Shown here: one piece after another, positions 1-7,500 of the stretch
Position numbering within the stretch: position 1 is the first letter of the stretch
How the letters are laid out: each line of letters opens with the position of its first letter
Assembly: GCA_003696465.1 (NCBI GenBank)
Contig: RFHG01000245.1
Coordinates: forward strand, 1 to 9,484
Reading direction: 5' to 3'
DNA: 9,484 bases
DNA from: Gammaproteobacteria bacterium
GTDB taxonomy: Bacteria > Pseudomonadota > Gammaproteobacteria > J044
Notes under the pieces: model-generated
What the model was told of the DNA's origin: nothing
The model's database searches: none
What the model saw: the letters and a program-made list of their open reading frames with translations, nothing else
Position numbers and translations under genes: made by a program

Positions 1-771
1 GACATAGGGGATGATGACCGACAACCCGACCAGCACCGAGAGCAGCATGGCGTAATTCATGCCCAGCAGCAGAAAGGCAATCCAGGTCACGAACCAGACG
101 ATGACGATCTCGATGAACTTGCCGCGGACATAACTGCCGAGCCCCACATTCACCTCGCCCCAGACCTGACGCACCAGGCTGTCCTCGCGTGGCATGAACC
201 GGCGCAGCCAGCCGAGGATGAGTGCCTTGTCCTTGAGGAAGAAAAACACCAGCAGTGGGACGAGAACCAGATAGACCAGCAGGGTGATGACGCTGATCAG
301 AGAGGCCAGCGACAACGACAGGATGCGCTGCCCGAAACGGGCCGCCTCGCCACGCAGTACATCGATGAGGTCCAGTGCCTGACGTTCCGAGAACAGGGCC
401 GGGTATCGCTCGGAGAGGTGCATCAGGGCCTCCTGCCCCTGAGCCAGCATGGCGGGTACCTCGCGCACCACCTGGCCTGCCTGCTGCAGCACCAGTGGCA
501 CCAGGAACAGCAGCACACTGATGACCAGCAGCATGAACAGCGTGAATACAAGACCTACGGCGACCAGTCGCGGCATGCCGGGGCAGCAGGCCAGCCGTTC
601 GACCGCCGCATCGAGCAGAAAGGCAATGACCACCGCTGCAATCAGCGGTGCGAGGATCCGCCCCCACAGGAGGACAATGGCAAGCCCCGTGCCGAGCACC
701 AGCAGCAGGGACATGACCTGCGGGTCGGCCAGATAGCGTTCATACCATGCGCGCAGGGCGTTGCGGTTCAT
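1..771 (-). CDS. perM: PerM / AI-2E family permease, C-terminus cut by window edge
   Basis: This is a polytopic inner-membrane protein of the AI-2E/PerM transporter family, whose members have been linked to small-molecule or ion export; its own substrate cannot be told. The window holds the first 257 codons of a family usually about 350 residues long, so the end lies off the left edge. Hydrophobic stretches lie at about residues 20-54, 68-95, 151-179 and 218-257. A family-typical FFLKDK motif is at 177-182 and a SYVRGKFIE segment at 213-221, followed by a GMNYAMLLSVLVGLSVIIPY region that closely recalls E. coli PerM. The ATG at 771 overlaps the TGA of the upstream small gene as ATGA and follows a purine-rich GGAAGGGGG stretch, so it is probably translated by coupling. 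It is the third gene of a lysR-unknown-perM set. The family call is firm; the symbol is by resemblance. Confidence 0.88.
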   Translation of the reverse strand, partial: MNRNALRAWYERYLADPQVMSLLLVLGTGLAIVLLWGRILAPLIAAVVIAFLLDAAVERLACCPGMPRLVAVGLVFTLFMLLVISVLLFLVPLVLQQAGQVVREVPAMLAQGQEALMHLSERYPALFSERQALDLIDVLRGEAARFGQRILSLSLASLISVITLLVYLVLVPLLVFFFLKDKALILGWLRRFMPREDSLVRQVWGEVNVGLGSYVRGKFIEIVIVWFVTWIAFLLLGMNYAMLLSVLVGLSVIIPYV

Positions 772-1178
772 TCGCCCCCTTCCGCCAGTTTGCGCCAGGC
801 CTCGGCAAACAGTGCCTCGAGCTCGTCGATGACCTCCTCCGCCGGGCGCCCCTGCATCACATGCTGGGCCATCAGCGCCGAGGTCTGATGAAACAGGCTG
901 TCGCGATTGATCATGGGATAGGTCTGCGCCAGGCGGCGGATGGCGGCCGGCACGCTTTCCTCTTTCGGCCTGGGGATGTCCAGCGGTTCGGACACGGGCT
1001 CCCGTGCCGGGGCGTCCTCCCCGTCCTTGCGGCTGGCGAGGAACTCGGCAAAGGCCAGCAGGGTCCCCTGGCCTTCCTCGTCGAGCTTGCGGAACAGCTT
1101 CAGCAGGCGCTGTTCCAGTGGCTTGCCAGTGCCGAAACCCGGCGGAAATCCGGGCGGCATGCCCTGCGGCCCGATCAT
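768..1178 (-). CDS. Small hypothetical helical protein between lysR and perM
   Basis: I do not recognise this 136-residue protein. It has no signal peptide or membrane segment and is probably cytoplasmic. The N-terminus is Gly/Pro/Phe rich (MPPGFPPGFG at 7-16). An amphipathic helical stretch follows at about 20-50, including LLAFAEFLASR at 40-50. A charged Pro/Glu-rich linker spans about 51-75, and a second helical block at 76-133 contains an acidic helix (VIDELEALF, 116-124). The frame stays open upstream to 1445, but that part lies inside lysR. The ATG at 1178 overlaps the lysR TGA as ATGA, and this gene's own TGA overlaps the perM ATG in the same way, so 1178 is the best start. The double overlap argues that it is a real gene acting with its neighbours. 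A second ATG at 1160 is possible. Function unknown; perhaps a small partner or regulatory protein, which is inference only. Confidence 0.75.
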   Translation of the reverse strand: MIGPQGMPPGFPPGFGTGKPLEQRLLKLFRKLDEEGQGTLLAFAEFLASRKDGEDAPAREPVSEPLDIPRPKEESVPAAIRRLAQTYPMINRDSLFHQTSALMAQHVMQGRPAEEVIDELEALFAEAWRKLAEGGE

Positions 1179-2104
1179 GACTTGTGCCCCGCAGCCGCGC
1201 TCACCGTGCCCGGCACCTCGCAATAGCTGCGCGCGAAGTCCAGTAGCTCCTCCATGGCGCGCGAGCGGAACTTCTGCCGCTGCCGAACGAACGAGAACGG
1301 TCGCTCCAGCGGCGGATCGAGCGGTATCCCCTTCAGGATGCCGAGCTGGAGTTCCTTGCCAATCGCCGTGCGCGAGAGGATGGAGACCCCCATGCCGGCC
1401 TGAACCGCGCCCTTGATCGCTTCCGAGCTGCCCAGTTCCAGACACACACCCACCTGCTCCCGTTCGATCCCCTGGCTGATCATGTATTCCTGGATGACCT
1501 CCCGGGTTCCGGACCCCTGCTCGCGGCAGATGAAGGGATACTCGACCAGCTCGCCCAGGCGCACGCGGTCACGTCCCGCCAGCGGATGATTGGGCGGCAC
1601 GATGGCCACCAGCTGGTCGATGCGGCAGACCTCCACCAGCAGGTTCTTGTTGCCCACCGGGGCCTCGACCACACCCAGATCGATGATGTTGTTCTCCACC
1701 ATGGAGACGATGCCTTCGGTGTTGGTCACCTTGAGACGCAAATGCACATCCGGATACTTGCTCTTGAAGTCTCCCAGCAGGGCGGGGAGCATGTATTCGG
1801 CGATGGTGGTACTGGCCCCCAGGGTGATGGCACCGCTGATCTCGCCCGTCATCTCGCGCACGGCGTTTTCCATCTCGGCATATTGCTCGAAGATGCGCTC
1901 GGCGTACTCGAACACGATGTGCCCCGCCTCGGTGAGATCGATGCGATTGTGCGTGCGGTCGAACAGACGGGTGTTGAAATGATCCTCGAGCTGACGGATC
2001 TGGAAGGTCACCGCAGGCTGGGTCATGTGCAGGGCCTCGGCTGCCTTGGTAAAACTCAGCAGCCGTGCAACGGTATAGAACACCTGCAAACGACGATCCG
2101 CCAT
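1175..2104 (-). CDS. LysR-type transcriptional regulator
   Basis: This 309-residue protein has the standard LysR layout. The N-terminal winged helix-turn-helix covers about residues 4-64, with the typical LSFTKAAEALHMTQPAVTFQIRQLE signature at 16-40 and LFDRT at 47-51. A linker helix (about 65-88) follows, then a type 2 periplasmic-binding-like effector domain from about 90 to 300, with GSGT at 197-200 and the usual SSEAIKGAVQAGMGVSIL segment at 226-243. It resembles the CbbR/YeiE-like branch, but the effector is not predictable. The start at 2104 gives normal family length and has a GGAGG 11 bases upstream; in-frame starts at 2122 and 2173 would add 6 or 23 residues encoded by a palindromic leader. 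Its TGA overlaps the next ATG (ATGA), so it is co-translated with the small protein and perM. It is not divergent from a target operon, so autoregulation of this unit is the simplest guess. Confidence 0.92.
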   Translation of the reverse strand: MADRRLQVFYTVARLLSFTKAAEALHMTQPAVTFQIRQLEDHFNTRLFDRTHNRIDLTEAGHIVFEYAERIFEQYAEMENAVREMTGEISGAITLGASTTIAEYMLPALLGDFKSKYPDVHLRLKVTNTEGIVSMVENNIIDLGVVEAPVGNKNLLVEVCRIDQLVAIVPPNHPLAGRDRVRLGELVEYPFICREQGSGTREVIQEYMISQGIEREQVGVCLELGSSEAIKGAVQAGMGVSILSRTAIGKELQLGILKGIPLDPPLERPFSFVRQRQKFRSRAMEELLDFARSYCEVPGTVSAAAGHKS

Positions 2105-2115
2105 CGACCCGCTTT

Positions 2116-2120
2116 CCTCC
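2116..2120 (-). promoter_or_regulatory. Ribosome binding site deciding the lysR start
   Basis: The minus strand reads GGAGG here, 11 bases before the ATG at 2104. The competing in-frame ATG at 2122 overlaps this site and itself has only a weak GCGGAC ahead of it. The site therefore supports the 2104 start, which also gives the usual LysR N-terminus (MADRRLQVFYTVA). Confidence 0.6.
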
Positions 2121-2160
2121 ATGTCCGCTGCATGGGGACCATCCCCAATGATGCGGACAT
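2121..2160 (-). repeat. Nested inverted repeat in the lysR leader
   Basis: A 40-bp region has perfect 8-bp outer arms (ATGTCCGC at 2121-2128 and GCGGACAT at 2153-2160). Nested inside them are perfect 6-bp arms (TGGGGA at 2133-2138, TCCCCA at 2142-2147) around a 3-base centre. It lies immediately upstream of the lysR ribosome binding site and inside the predicted transcript leader. No T-run follows on either strand, so it is not a classic intrinsic terminator. It could be a regulator-binding dyad or an RNA hairpin affecting lysR translation; the sequence does not decide between them. Confidence 0.6.
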
Positions 2161-2172
2161 CAATGACCGTCA

Positions 2173-2201
2173 AGTGTAGCCCGTGGCCGGTTCCGCGGCA
2201 A
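2173..2201 (-). promoter_or_regulatory. Candidate promoter for the lysR-unknown-perM unit
   Basis: On the minus strand a TTGCCG (-35, 2201-2196) and a TACACT (-10, 2178-2173) are separated by exactly 17 bases. Each hexamer matches the sigma-70 consensus at 4 of 6 positions. Transcription would start near 2166 and give a leader of about 60 bases carrying the nested inverted repeat. A TTGACG lies just downstream but has no good -10 at the right distance. The call is by eye and modest. Confidence 0.35.
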
Positions 2202-2205
2202 AGAA

Positions 2206-3045
2206 TCAGGGTTCGCGCAGGATGGTGATGAGCCGTTCCACATGCGGCTCCAGGATGCGCATGTCCGCATCCGTGATAGGCAACAGCCCCCCAAGCCTGG
2301 ATTCGCGGAAGAAATGCTGGCCCAGCGGCGTCTGATCAAACTCCAGCATGACCGCCCGGATGCGCCCGATGAGCCTGGAGTCAAGCCGGCCACTGGCCAT
2401 GAACATCAGATGCGGCACGGCCCGTGTCCGCGCCAGTTCGCGCAGGCGGGCCTGCAGGTGTCGCGGCATCTCCTCGAGCGTTCCGGCCACGGTGACCGCG
2501 GCATCACTCTGGTCCCGGCTGAGCAGCAGCAGCGGCTGACGCACCGCACGGGTATGGCGCAGGCGCACGTCCCGCCCCGGCTCCAGACCATGCGCCCGCA
2601 ACAGTTCCTCCCCCAGCATGCTGACGATGGCCAGCCGGTCCGGCAGCGCGACTACCCTGCCACGCAGGTCTTCCACGGCATGGATCTCGCTGTCGGCGCG
2701 CACCACGAGCTGCCCGCGCAGCATCGGCCGGGCACGGGCAATGCGCCGGTAACCGGCCACCGTCTCGGCCAGGGCGGCAAAATGTGGCGCGGTCACGACA
2801 ATGTCGTAGTCACCCCGCTCGGTATGCTGCAAAAAGACGCGGTAGTTGGGGGCCGTCGCCAAGCTCACCGGCATCTGCAACTGCTGTTCCAGATAGCGCT
2901 TGACCGGGAGGTAGATGCGGTAGAGCTTGTGCGCATTGAGATACGGCAGGATGCCCAGCACCAGGGTGCGCTGTTGTGCCTGCACGGCAGCAGGCACCAG
3001 CAGGAACAACAGCAAAAGGCAACGCACCATCGAAAAAAGGCGCAT
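2206..3045 (-). CDS. PhnD-like periplasmic solute-binding protein, orphan
   Basis: This 279-residue exported protein belongs to the phosphate/phosphite/phosphonate (PhnD-like) solute-binding family. Residues 1-23 form a signal peptide (MRLFSMVRCLLLLFLLVPAA, then VQA before QQRT). The mature part starts with a family-like LVLGILPYLNAHKLYRIYLPV (28-48), then a first-lobe segment YDIVVTAPHFAALAE (80-94), a hinge-region EDLRGRVVALPD (125-136) and a second lobe with SDAAVTVAGTLEEM (180-193). Family members usually bind oxyanions for an ABC importer, or sense ligands when fused to signalling domains. No ABC permease or ATPase gene lies nearby, so transport is unproven. It begins 33 bases after the glutamate dehydrogenase stop and may share its transcript; a TATACT overlapping that stop (3081-3086) could be a weak internal -10. 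A GTG at 3057 would add four residues; ATG 3045 is preferred, though neither has a strong ribosome site. Confidence 0.8.
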   Translation of the reverse strand: MRLFSMVRCLLLLFLLVPAAVQAQQRTLVLGILPYLNAHKLYRIYLPVKRYLEQQLQMPVSLATAPNYRVFLQHTERGDYDIVVTAPHFAALAETVAGYRRIARARPMLRGQLVVRADSEIHAVEDLRGRVVALPDRLAIVSMLGEELLRAHGLEPGRDVRLRHTRAVRQPLLLLSRDQSDAAVTVAGTLEEMPRHLQARLRELARTRAVPHLMFMASGRLDSRLIGRIRAVMLEFDQTPLGQHFFRESRLGGLLPITDADMRILEPHVERLITILREP

Positions 3046-3078
3046 GAACCAGACCACCGGCAGCTTGCGAAAGGGGCT

Positions 3079-4485
3079 TCAGTATACTCCCATGTCCAGA
3101 TAGGAGCGCATGACCTTGCGGATGGCCACCACAAACGCGGCGGTGCGGTAGTCGGTGTCGAATTCCCGACTGACCTCGAGGATTTCCTGAAAGCCCTGGC
3201 GCATGGAGTCATCCAGCCCGGAATTGACCAGATCCAGTTCGGTGGCCCCGTAGACCAGCTCGCTGCGCAAATGATCCGGAAACGGCGCCTCGGTCATGCG
3301 TTCGATGGCATCGACGATGTGCCGGCCCCGCAGTTCGTCGAAGCGCCGCTCCATGCGCCCGAAACGTATGTGCGACAGGTTCCGGATCCATTCAAAGTAG
3401 GAAACAATCACCCCGCCGGCATTGACGAAGGCATCCGGCAGCATGGTGATCCCGCGCTCGCGCAGAATGACATCGGCCTCCGCCGTGACCGGCCCGTTGG
3501 CCGCCTCGGCAATCAGCGGCGCCCGGATGCGGGCCGCATTGCCGGCGTGGATAACCCCTTCCAGCGCGGCCGGGATCAGGATATCGCAGTCCATCTCCAG
3601 CACCGCGGCCCCGTCCGGCTCGTAACGCGCACCGGGGAAGCCCTTCACGCCACCCCGCTCCGAGAGATGCTGACGCAGGGCCGGGATGTCCAGCCCGGCC
3701 GGGTCGATCACGGCCCCGTCCCGCTCGATCACGGCCACGATGCGCACGCCGTCCTCGGCCGCGAGCAGGCGCGCGGCATGATAACCCACGTTGCCCAGCC
3801 CCTGCACCACCACCCGCTTGCCTTCCAGCCCGCCTTCCAGGCCGGTCTTCGCGACTTCCTCCGGATGGCGAAAGAACTCGCGCAGCGCGTACTGCACCCC
3901 GCGGCCGGTGGCTTCCACCCTGCCCTGGATGCCACCGTGGTTGACCGGCTTTCCGGTCACGCAGGCAGCATAGTTGATATCTTCCGGATACAGGTGCTTG
4001 TAGGTATCGAGAATCCAGGCCATCTCGCGTTGGCCGGTGCCCATGTCGGGGGCCGGCACATTGGTGGCCGGGCTGAGAAAGCCCTTGCGAATGAGCTCCC
4101 GCGCAAAGCGGCGGGTGATGATTTCCATCTCCTCGCGGGAATACTTTGCCGGGTCGATGTAGAGGCCACCTTTGGACCCGCCAAAGGGCACATTGACAAT
4201 GGCGCACTTGTAGGTCATCAGCGCCGCCAGCGCCTCCACCTCGTCCTGGTTCACCGTGGTGGCATAGCGGATGCCGCCCTTGGAGGGCAGGCGGTGGATG
4301 CTGTGGGTGGCGCGCCAGCCGGTAAAGACCTCAATGCGACCGCGGATCCTGACCGGGAAGGTCACGGTAAGCACGGTATTGCAGGCCTTGATGGCCTGCG
4401 CCATGCCGTCTTCCACCTCCAGCAGTGCCAGTGCCCGGTCGACCATGCGATCGACACTGTCGCGAAAGCTCAGGTTGTCCCGCAT
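3079..4485 (-). CDS. gdhA: Glutamate dehydrogenase (Glu/Leu/Phe/Val dehydrogenase family)
   Basis: This 468-residue enzyme should catalyse reversible oxidative deamination of glutamate to 2-oxoglutarate and ammonia in the cytoplasm, linking nitrogen assimilation to the TCA cycle. The substrate domain carries PSKGGIRY (67-74), TYK (91-93) and the active-site signature VPFGGSKGGLYIDP (99-112) with catalytic Lys105. The catalytic Asp is D147 in APDMGT. The Rossmann domain has GLGNVG at 229-234, followed by AVIERDG (251-257), whose Glu254 sits where an acidic residue often favours NAD, although coenzyme use cannot be settled by eye. AEAANGP (326-332) and NAGGVIVSYFEW (355-366) are also family hallmarks. 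Length is slightly above the usual 420-450. ATG 4485 is chosen because AGGA lies 8 bases upstream; an in-frame ATG at 4533 would add 16 atypical residues. Activity on a different amino acid is possible but less likely. Confidence 0.93.
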   Translation of the reverse strand: MRDNLSFRDSVDRMVDRALALLEVEDGMAQAIKACNTVLTVTFPVRIRGRIEVFTGWRATHSIHRLPSKGGIRYATTVNQDEVEALAALMTYKCAIVNVPFGGSKGGLYIDPAKYSREEMEIITRRFARELIRKGFLSPATNVPAPDMGTGQREMAWILDTYKHLYPEDINYAACVTGKPVNHGGIQGRVEATGRGVQYALREFFRHPEEVAKTGLEGGLEGKRVVVQGLGNVGYHAARLLAAEDGVRIVAVIERDGAVIDPAGLDIPALRQHLSERGGVKGFPGARYEPDGAAVLEMDCDILIPAALEGVIHAGNAARIRAPLIAEAANGPVTAEADVILRERGITMLPDAFVNAGGVIVSYFEWIRNLSHIRFGRMERRFDELRGRHIVDAIERMTEAPFPDHLRSELVYGATELDLVNSGLDDSMRQGFQEILEVSREFDTDYRTAAFVVAIRKVMRSYLDMGVY

Positions 4486-4523
4486 TGTTATTGTCCTTTT
4501 CGCAGGCAGAGGTTCTCCCTGAC

Positions 4524-4532
4524 AGTAAAGCA
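4524..4532 (-). promoter_or_regulatory. Candidate extended -10 promoter of glutamate dehydrogenase
   Basis: The minus strand reads TGC followed by TTTACT, matching the extended -10 form TGnTATAAT at most positions, and lies about 38 bases before the gdhA ATG. No convincing -35 hexamer is present 16-18 bases upstream, so the element would depend on the extended -10 or an activator. Weak call. Confidence 0.3.
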
Positions 4533-4554
4533 CATTTTCACGCGGGCTTCCGGG

Positions 4555-4587
4555 AGGGCCGGAACACGATGATCCGCGTCCGGCCCT
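4555..4587 (-). terminator. Stem-loop after the RND gene, possible terminator
   Basis: Perfect 9-bp GC-rich arms, AGGGCCGGA (4555-4563) and TCCGGCCCT (4579-4587), surround a 15-base loop. The structure begins 10 bases after the RND pump stop codon. No T-run follows on the minus strand, so it is not a canonical intrinsic terminator. It may stabilise the 3' end of the efflux mRNA or assist factor-dependent termination before gdhA. Confidence 0.4.
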
Positions 4588-4597
4588 GACCAGAGAA

Positions 4598-7500
4598 TCA
4601 GGCCGTACGCGCCTGACAACGCCGCATGTACAGGTAGTACAGCACCGGAATCACCACCAGCGTCAGCAGGGTGGAAACAAAGATGCCGAAGATCAGCGAG
4701 ATCGCAAGACCGCTGAAAATCGGATCATCCAGTATGAAGAAGGCCCCCAGCATGGCGGCCAGGCCGGTCAGCACGATCGGCTTGGCGCGCACTGCGGCCG
4801 AGCGCACGATGGCCTCTTCAAGTGACAGCCCCCGGCGCATTTCCTCGCCCACGAAATCCACCAGCAGGATCGAGTTGCGCACGATGATGCCGGCCAGTGC
4901 GATCATGCCGATCATCGAGGTGGCCGTGAACTGGGCACCCAGCAGGGCATGCCCGGGCATCACGCCGATCACCGTCAGCGGAATTGGCGCCATGATGATC
5001 AGCGGCACCGCGTAGGAGCGGAACTGCGCCACCACCAGCAGGTAGATGAGCACCATGCCCACGGCATAGGCAATGCCCATGTCGCGGAAGGTCTCGTAGG
5101 TCACCTGCCACTCGCCATCCCACTTCAGGCTGTAGGTATAGGGATTGTCCGGCTGCGAAATGAAGTACTGATCCAGCGGACGCCCCTGTGCCATCGGTGT
5201 CTCGCGCAGGGTCTCGTACATCTCGAACATGCCGTAGAGCGGGCTGTCGAGCTTGCCGGCCATGTCTCCGACGACATAGACCACCGGCAGCAGGTCCTTG
5301 TGGTAGATGGAGTGCTCACGATGGTCGTCGTGTACCTGCACCACCTCGGAGATCGGGATCAGCTTGCCGGAGCGGCTGCGCACCTTGAGCGCCAGGATGG
5401 AATCGAGATCGGCCTTGTTCTCGACCGCGTACTCCAGGCGGATGGGTACGGCATATTTCATGTTGCTGCCGTGCAGGTAGCCGACATCGCTGCCGCCCAG
5501 CACCGTGGCCACCGCATCCGACACCTCCTGTTGCGAAACACCGAGCAGGGCCGCCTTGTTGCGATCCACCCGAATGATCAGTCGTGGCTCGGGATATTCG
5601 ATGCTGTCGTCCACGTCGACGATGTCGGGCGTGTGCTCGAACACCGCACGCACCTGCTTGGCCACCTTGAGTTGTCCCTCATACTCCAGCCCATAGATCT
5701 CGGCCACAAGCGGGGACATGACCGGAGGCCCGGGCGGAACCTCGACCACCTTCAGGTTGCCACCATACTTGCGTGCAATCTGCTGCAGTGGCCCGCGCAC
5801 CGCGAGCGCAATCTCGTGACTCTTGCGCTCACGGGCGTGCTTGTCGATGAGATTGACCTGGATGTCGCCCACATTGGCCCCCTTGCGCAGATAGTACTGG
5901 CGCACCAGGCCGTTGAAGTTGATGGGCGCGGCCGTGCCGGCGTAGATCTGGTAATTGGCCACCTCAGGCACGGTGGCCAGGTATTCGGCGGCCTCGTTGA
6001 GCACGCGGGCGGTTTGCTCCACGCTGGTGCCTTCGGGCATGTCGAGCACCACCTGGAATTCCGACTTGTTGTCGAACGGCAGCATTTTCAGCACAACCAC
6101 CTTGACCGCGACCAGACCCACCGACAGCAGGATCAGCAGGATCATGCTGCCGAACAGGATCATGCGCCTGCGCGCAGCATCCGGGCCAAGGAAACGACCC
6201 ACCGTGGCATGGGCCAGTCGGTCCAGCATGCCTGGCTCACCTTCCACATCGTCGGCATGATGCGCCACATGGGTCTTGTTGAGCATCTTGTAGGTGAGCC
6301 AGGGCGTGAGCACATAGGCCACCGCCAGCGAGATCAGCATGCCCATGCTGGCATTGATGGGAATCGGACTCATGTAGGGCCCCATCAGCCCGGTGACGAA
6401 GGCCATGGGCAGCAGGGCCGCAATCACCGTCAGGGTGGCGAGGATGGTGGGGCCGCCCACCTCGTCCACGGCATAGGGAATGGCCTCGAGCAGATTGCGC
6501 TTGCCCATCTGCATGTGGCGATGAATGTTCTCCACCACCACGATGGCATCGTCTACCAGAATGCCGATGGAAAAGATCAGCGCAAACAGCGATACCCGAT
6601 TGAGGGTAAAGCCCCAGGCCCATGAGGCAAACAGGGTGATGAGCAGGGTGATGACCACCGCCACGCCGACGATGATGGCCTCGCGCCAGCCCAGTGCGAT
6701 GAGCACCAGCAACACCACCGAGGCCGTGGCGAAGATGAGCTTGCTGATGAGCTTTTTCGCCTTGGCATCGGCGGTCTGTCCGTAGTTGCGGGTGATCTCC
6801 ACATGCACGTCATCGGGGATGAAGGTGCCCTTGAGCTGTTCCAGCCGGTCGATCACCTTTTTCGCGATATTCACCGCATTGGTGCCGGGCTTCTTGGCCA
6901 CCGCAATGGTCACGGCGGGGCGGGCCGTGCCCGCCAGGTCCGAATGACGGGCCTGCACCTCGCCCTCGCCATGCATGACCCAGGATTCGGGCTGATCCGG
7001 TCCCAGACGCACCTCGGCCACATCCTTCAGATAGACCGGTTTGCCCTCGTGCACGCCCACGACCAGTTGCGCGATCTCCTCTGGAGAGGTGAGGAAGGTC
7101 CCGGCCTTGACCAGAATCTCCTGGTTGTCGCGCACCATCTGCACCGCATCACGGGTATGGTTCGAGACGCGCAGGGCATTGGCCAGGCTGCCAAGGTCGA
7201 TTCCGTACCCGGCCAGGCGCTGGGGGTCGAGCAGCACATGGACCACCCGTTCCGGCCCGCCGATGGTATAGATATTGCGCGTGCCCTTCACCCGCTTGAG
7301 CTCGGCCTCCAGCGCGTGGGCCACCTGCAGCAGCTCATAGCCACCCTTGTGCTCGTCCTCCGACCACAGGGTGACACTGACGATGGGCACATCATCGATG
7401 CCCTTGGGCTTGATGATGGGCTGCATCACGCCCAGGTTCTGCGGCAGCCAGTCCTGGTTGGAAAAGATCTTGTTGTACAGGCGCACAATCGCCGCGGTCC

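Noticed and set aside
1179..1445. Longer start for the small gene before perM
   Set aside because: The added 89 residues would come wholly from DNA coding for the C-terminus of the LysR regulator in another frame; the ATGA overlap at 1178 is a better start.
3392..4207. A 271-codon minus-strand frame inside gdhA that could suggest a frameshifted second gene
   Set aside because: It is an out-of-frame shadow; the gdhA frame is intact and carries all catalytic motifs.
2242..4572. A very long plus-strand open frame (776 codons) antisense to the PhnD-like and gdhA genes
   Set aside because: Its translation is rich in His, Gln, Arg and Gly with no recognisable domain, whereas both minus-strand genes have clear family motifs. 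Long antisense open frames are common in GC-rich coding DNA.
4949..6625. A 558-codon plus-strand open frame inside the RND gene
   Set aside because: It is antisense to conserved RND motifs, its composition is typical of a shadow frame, and no ribosome site or domain supports it.
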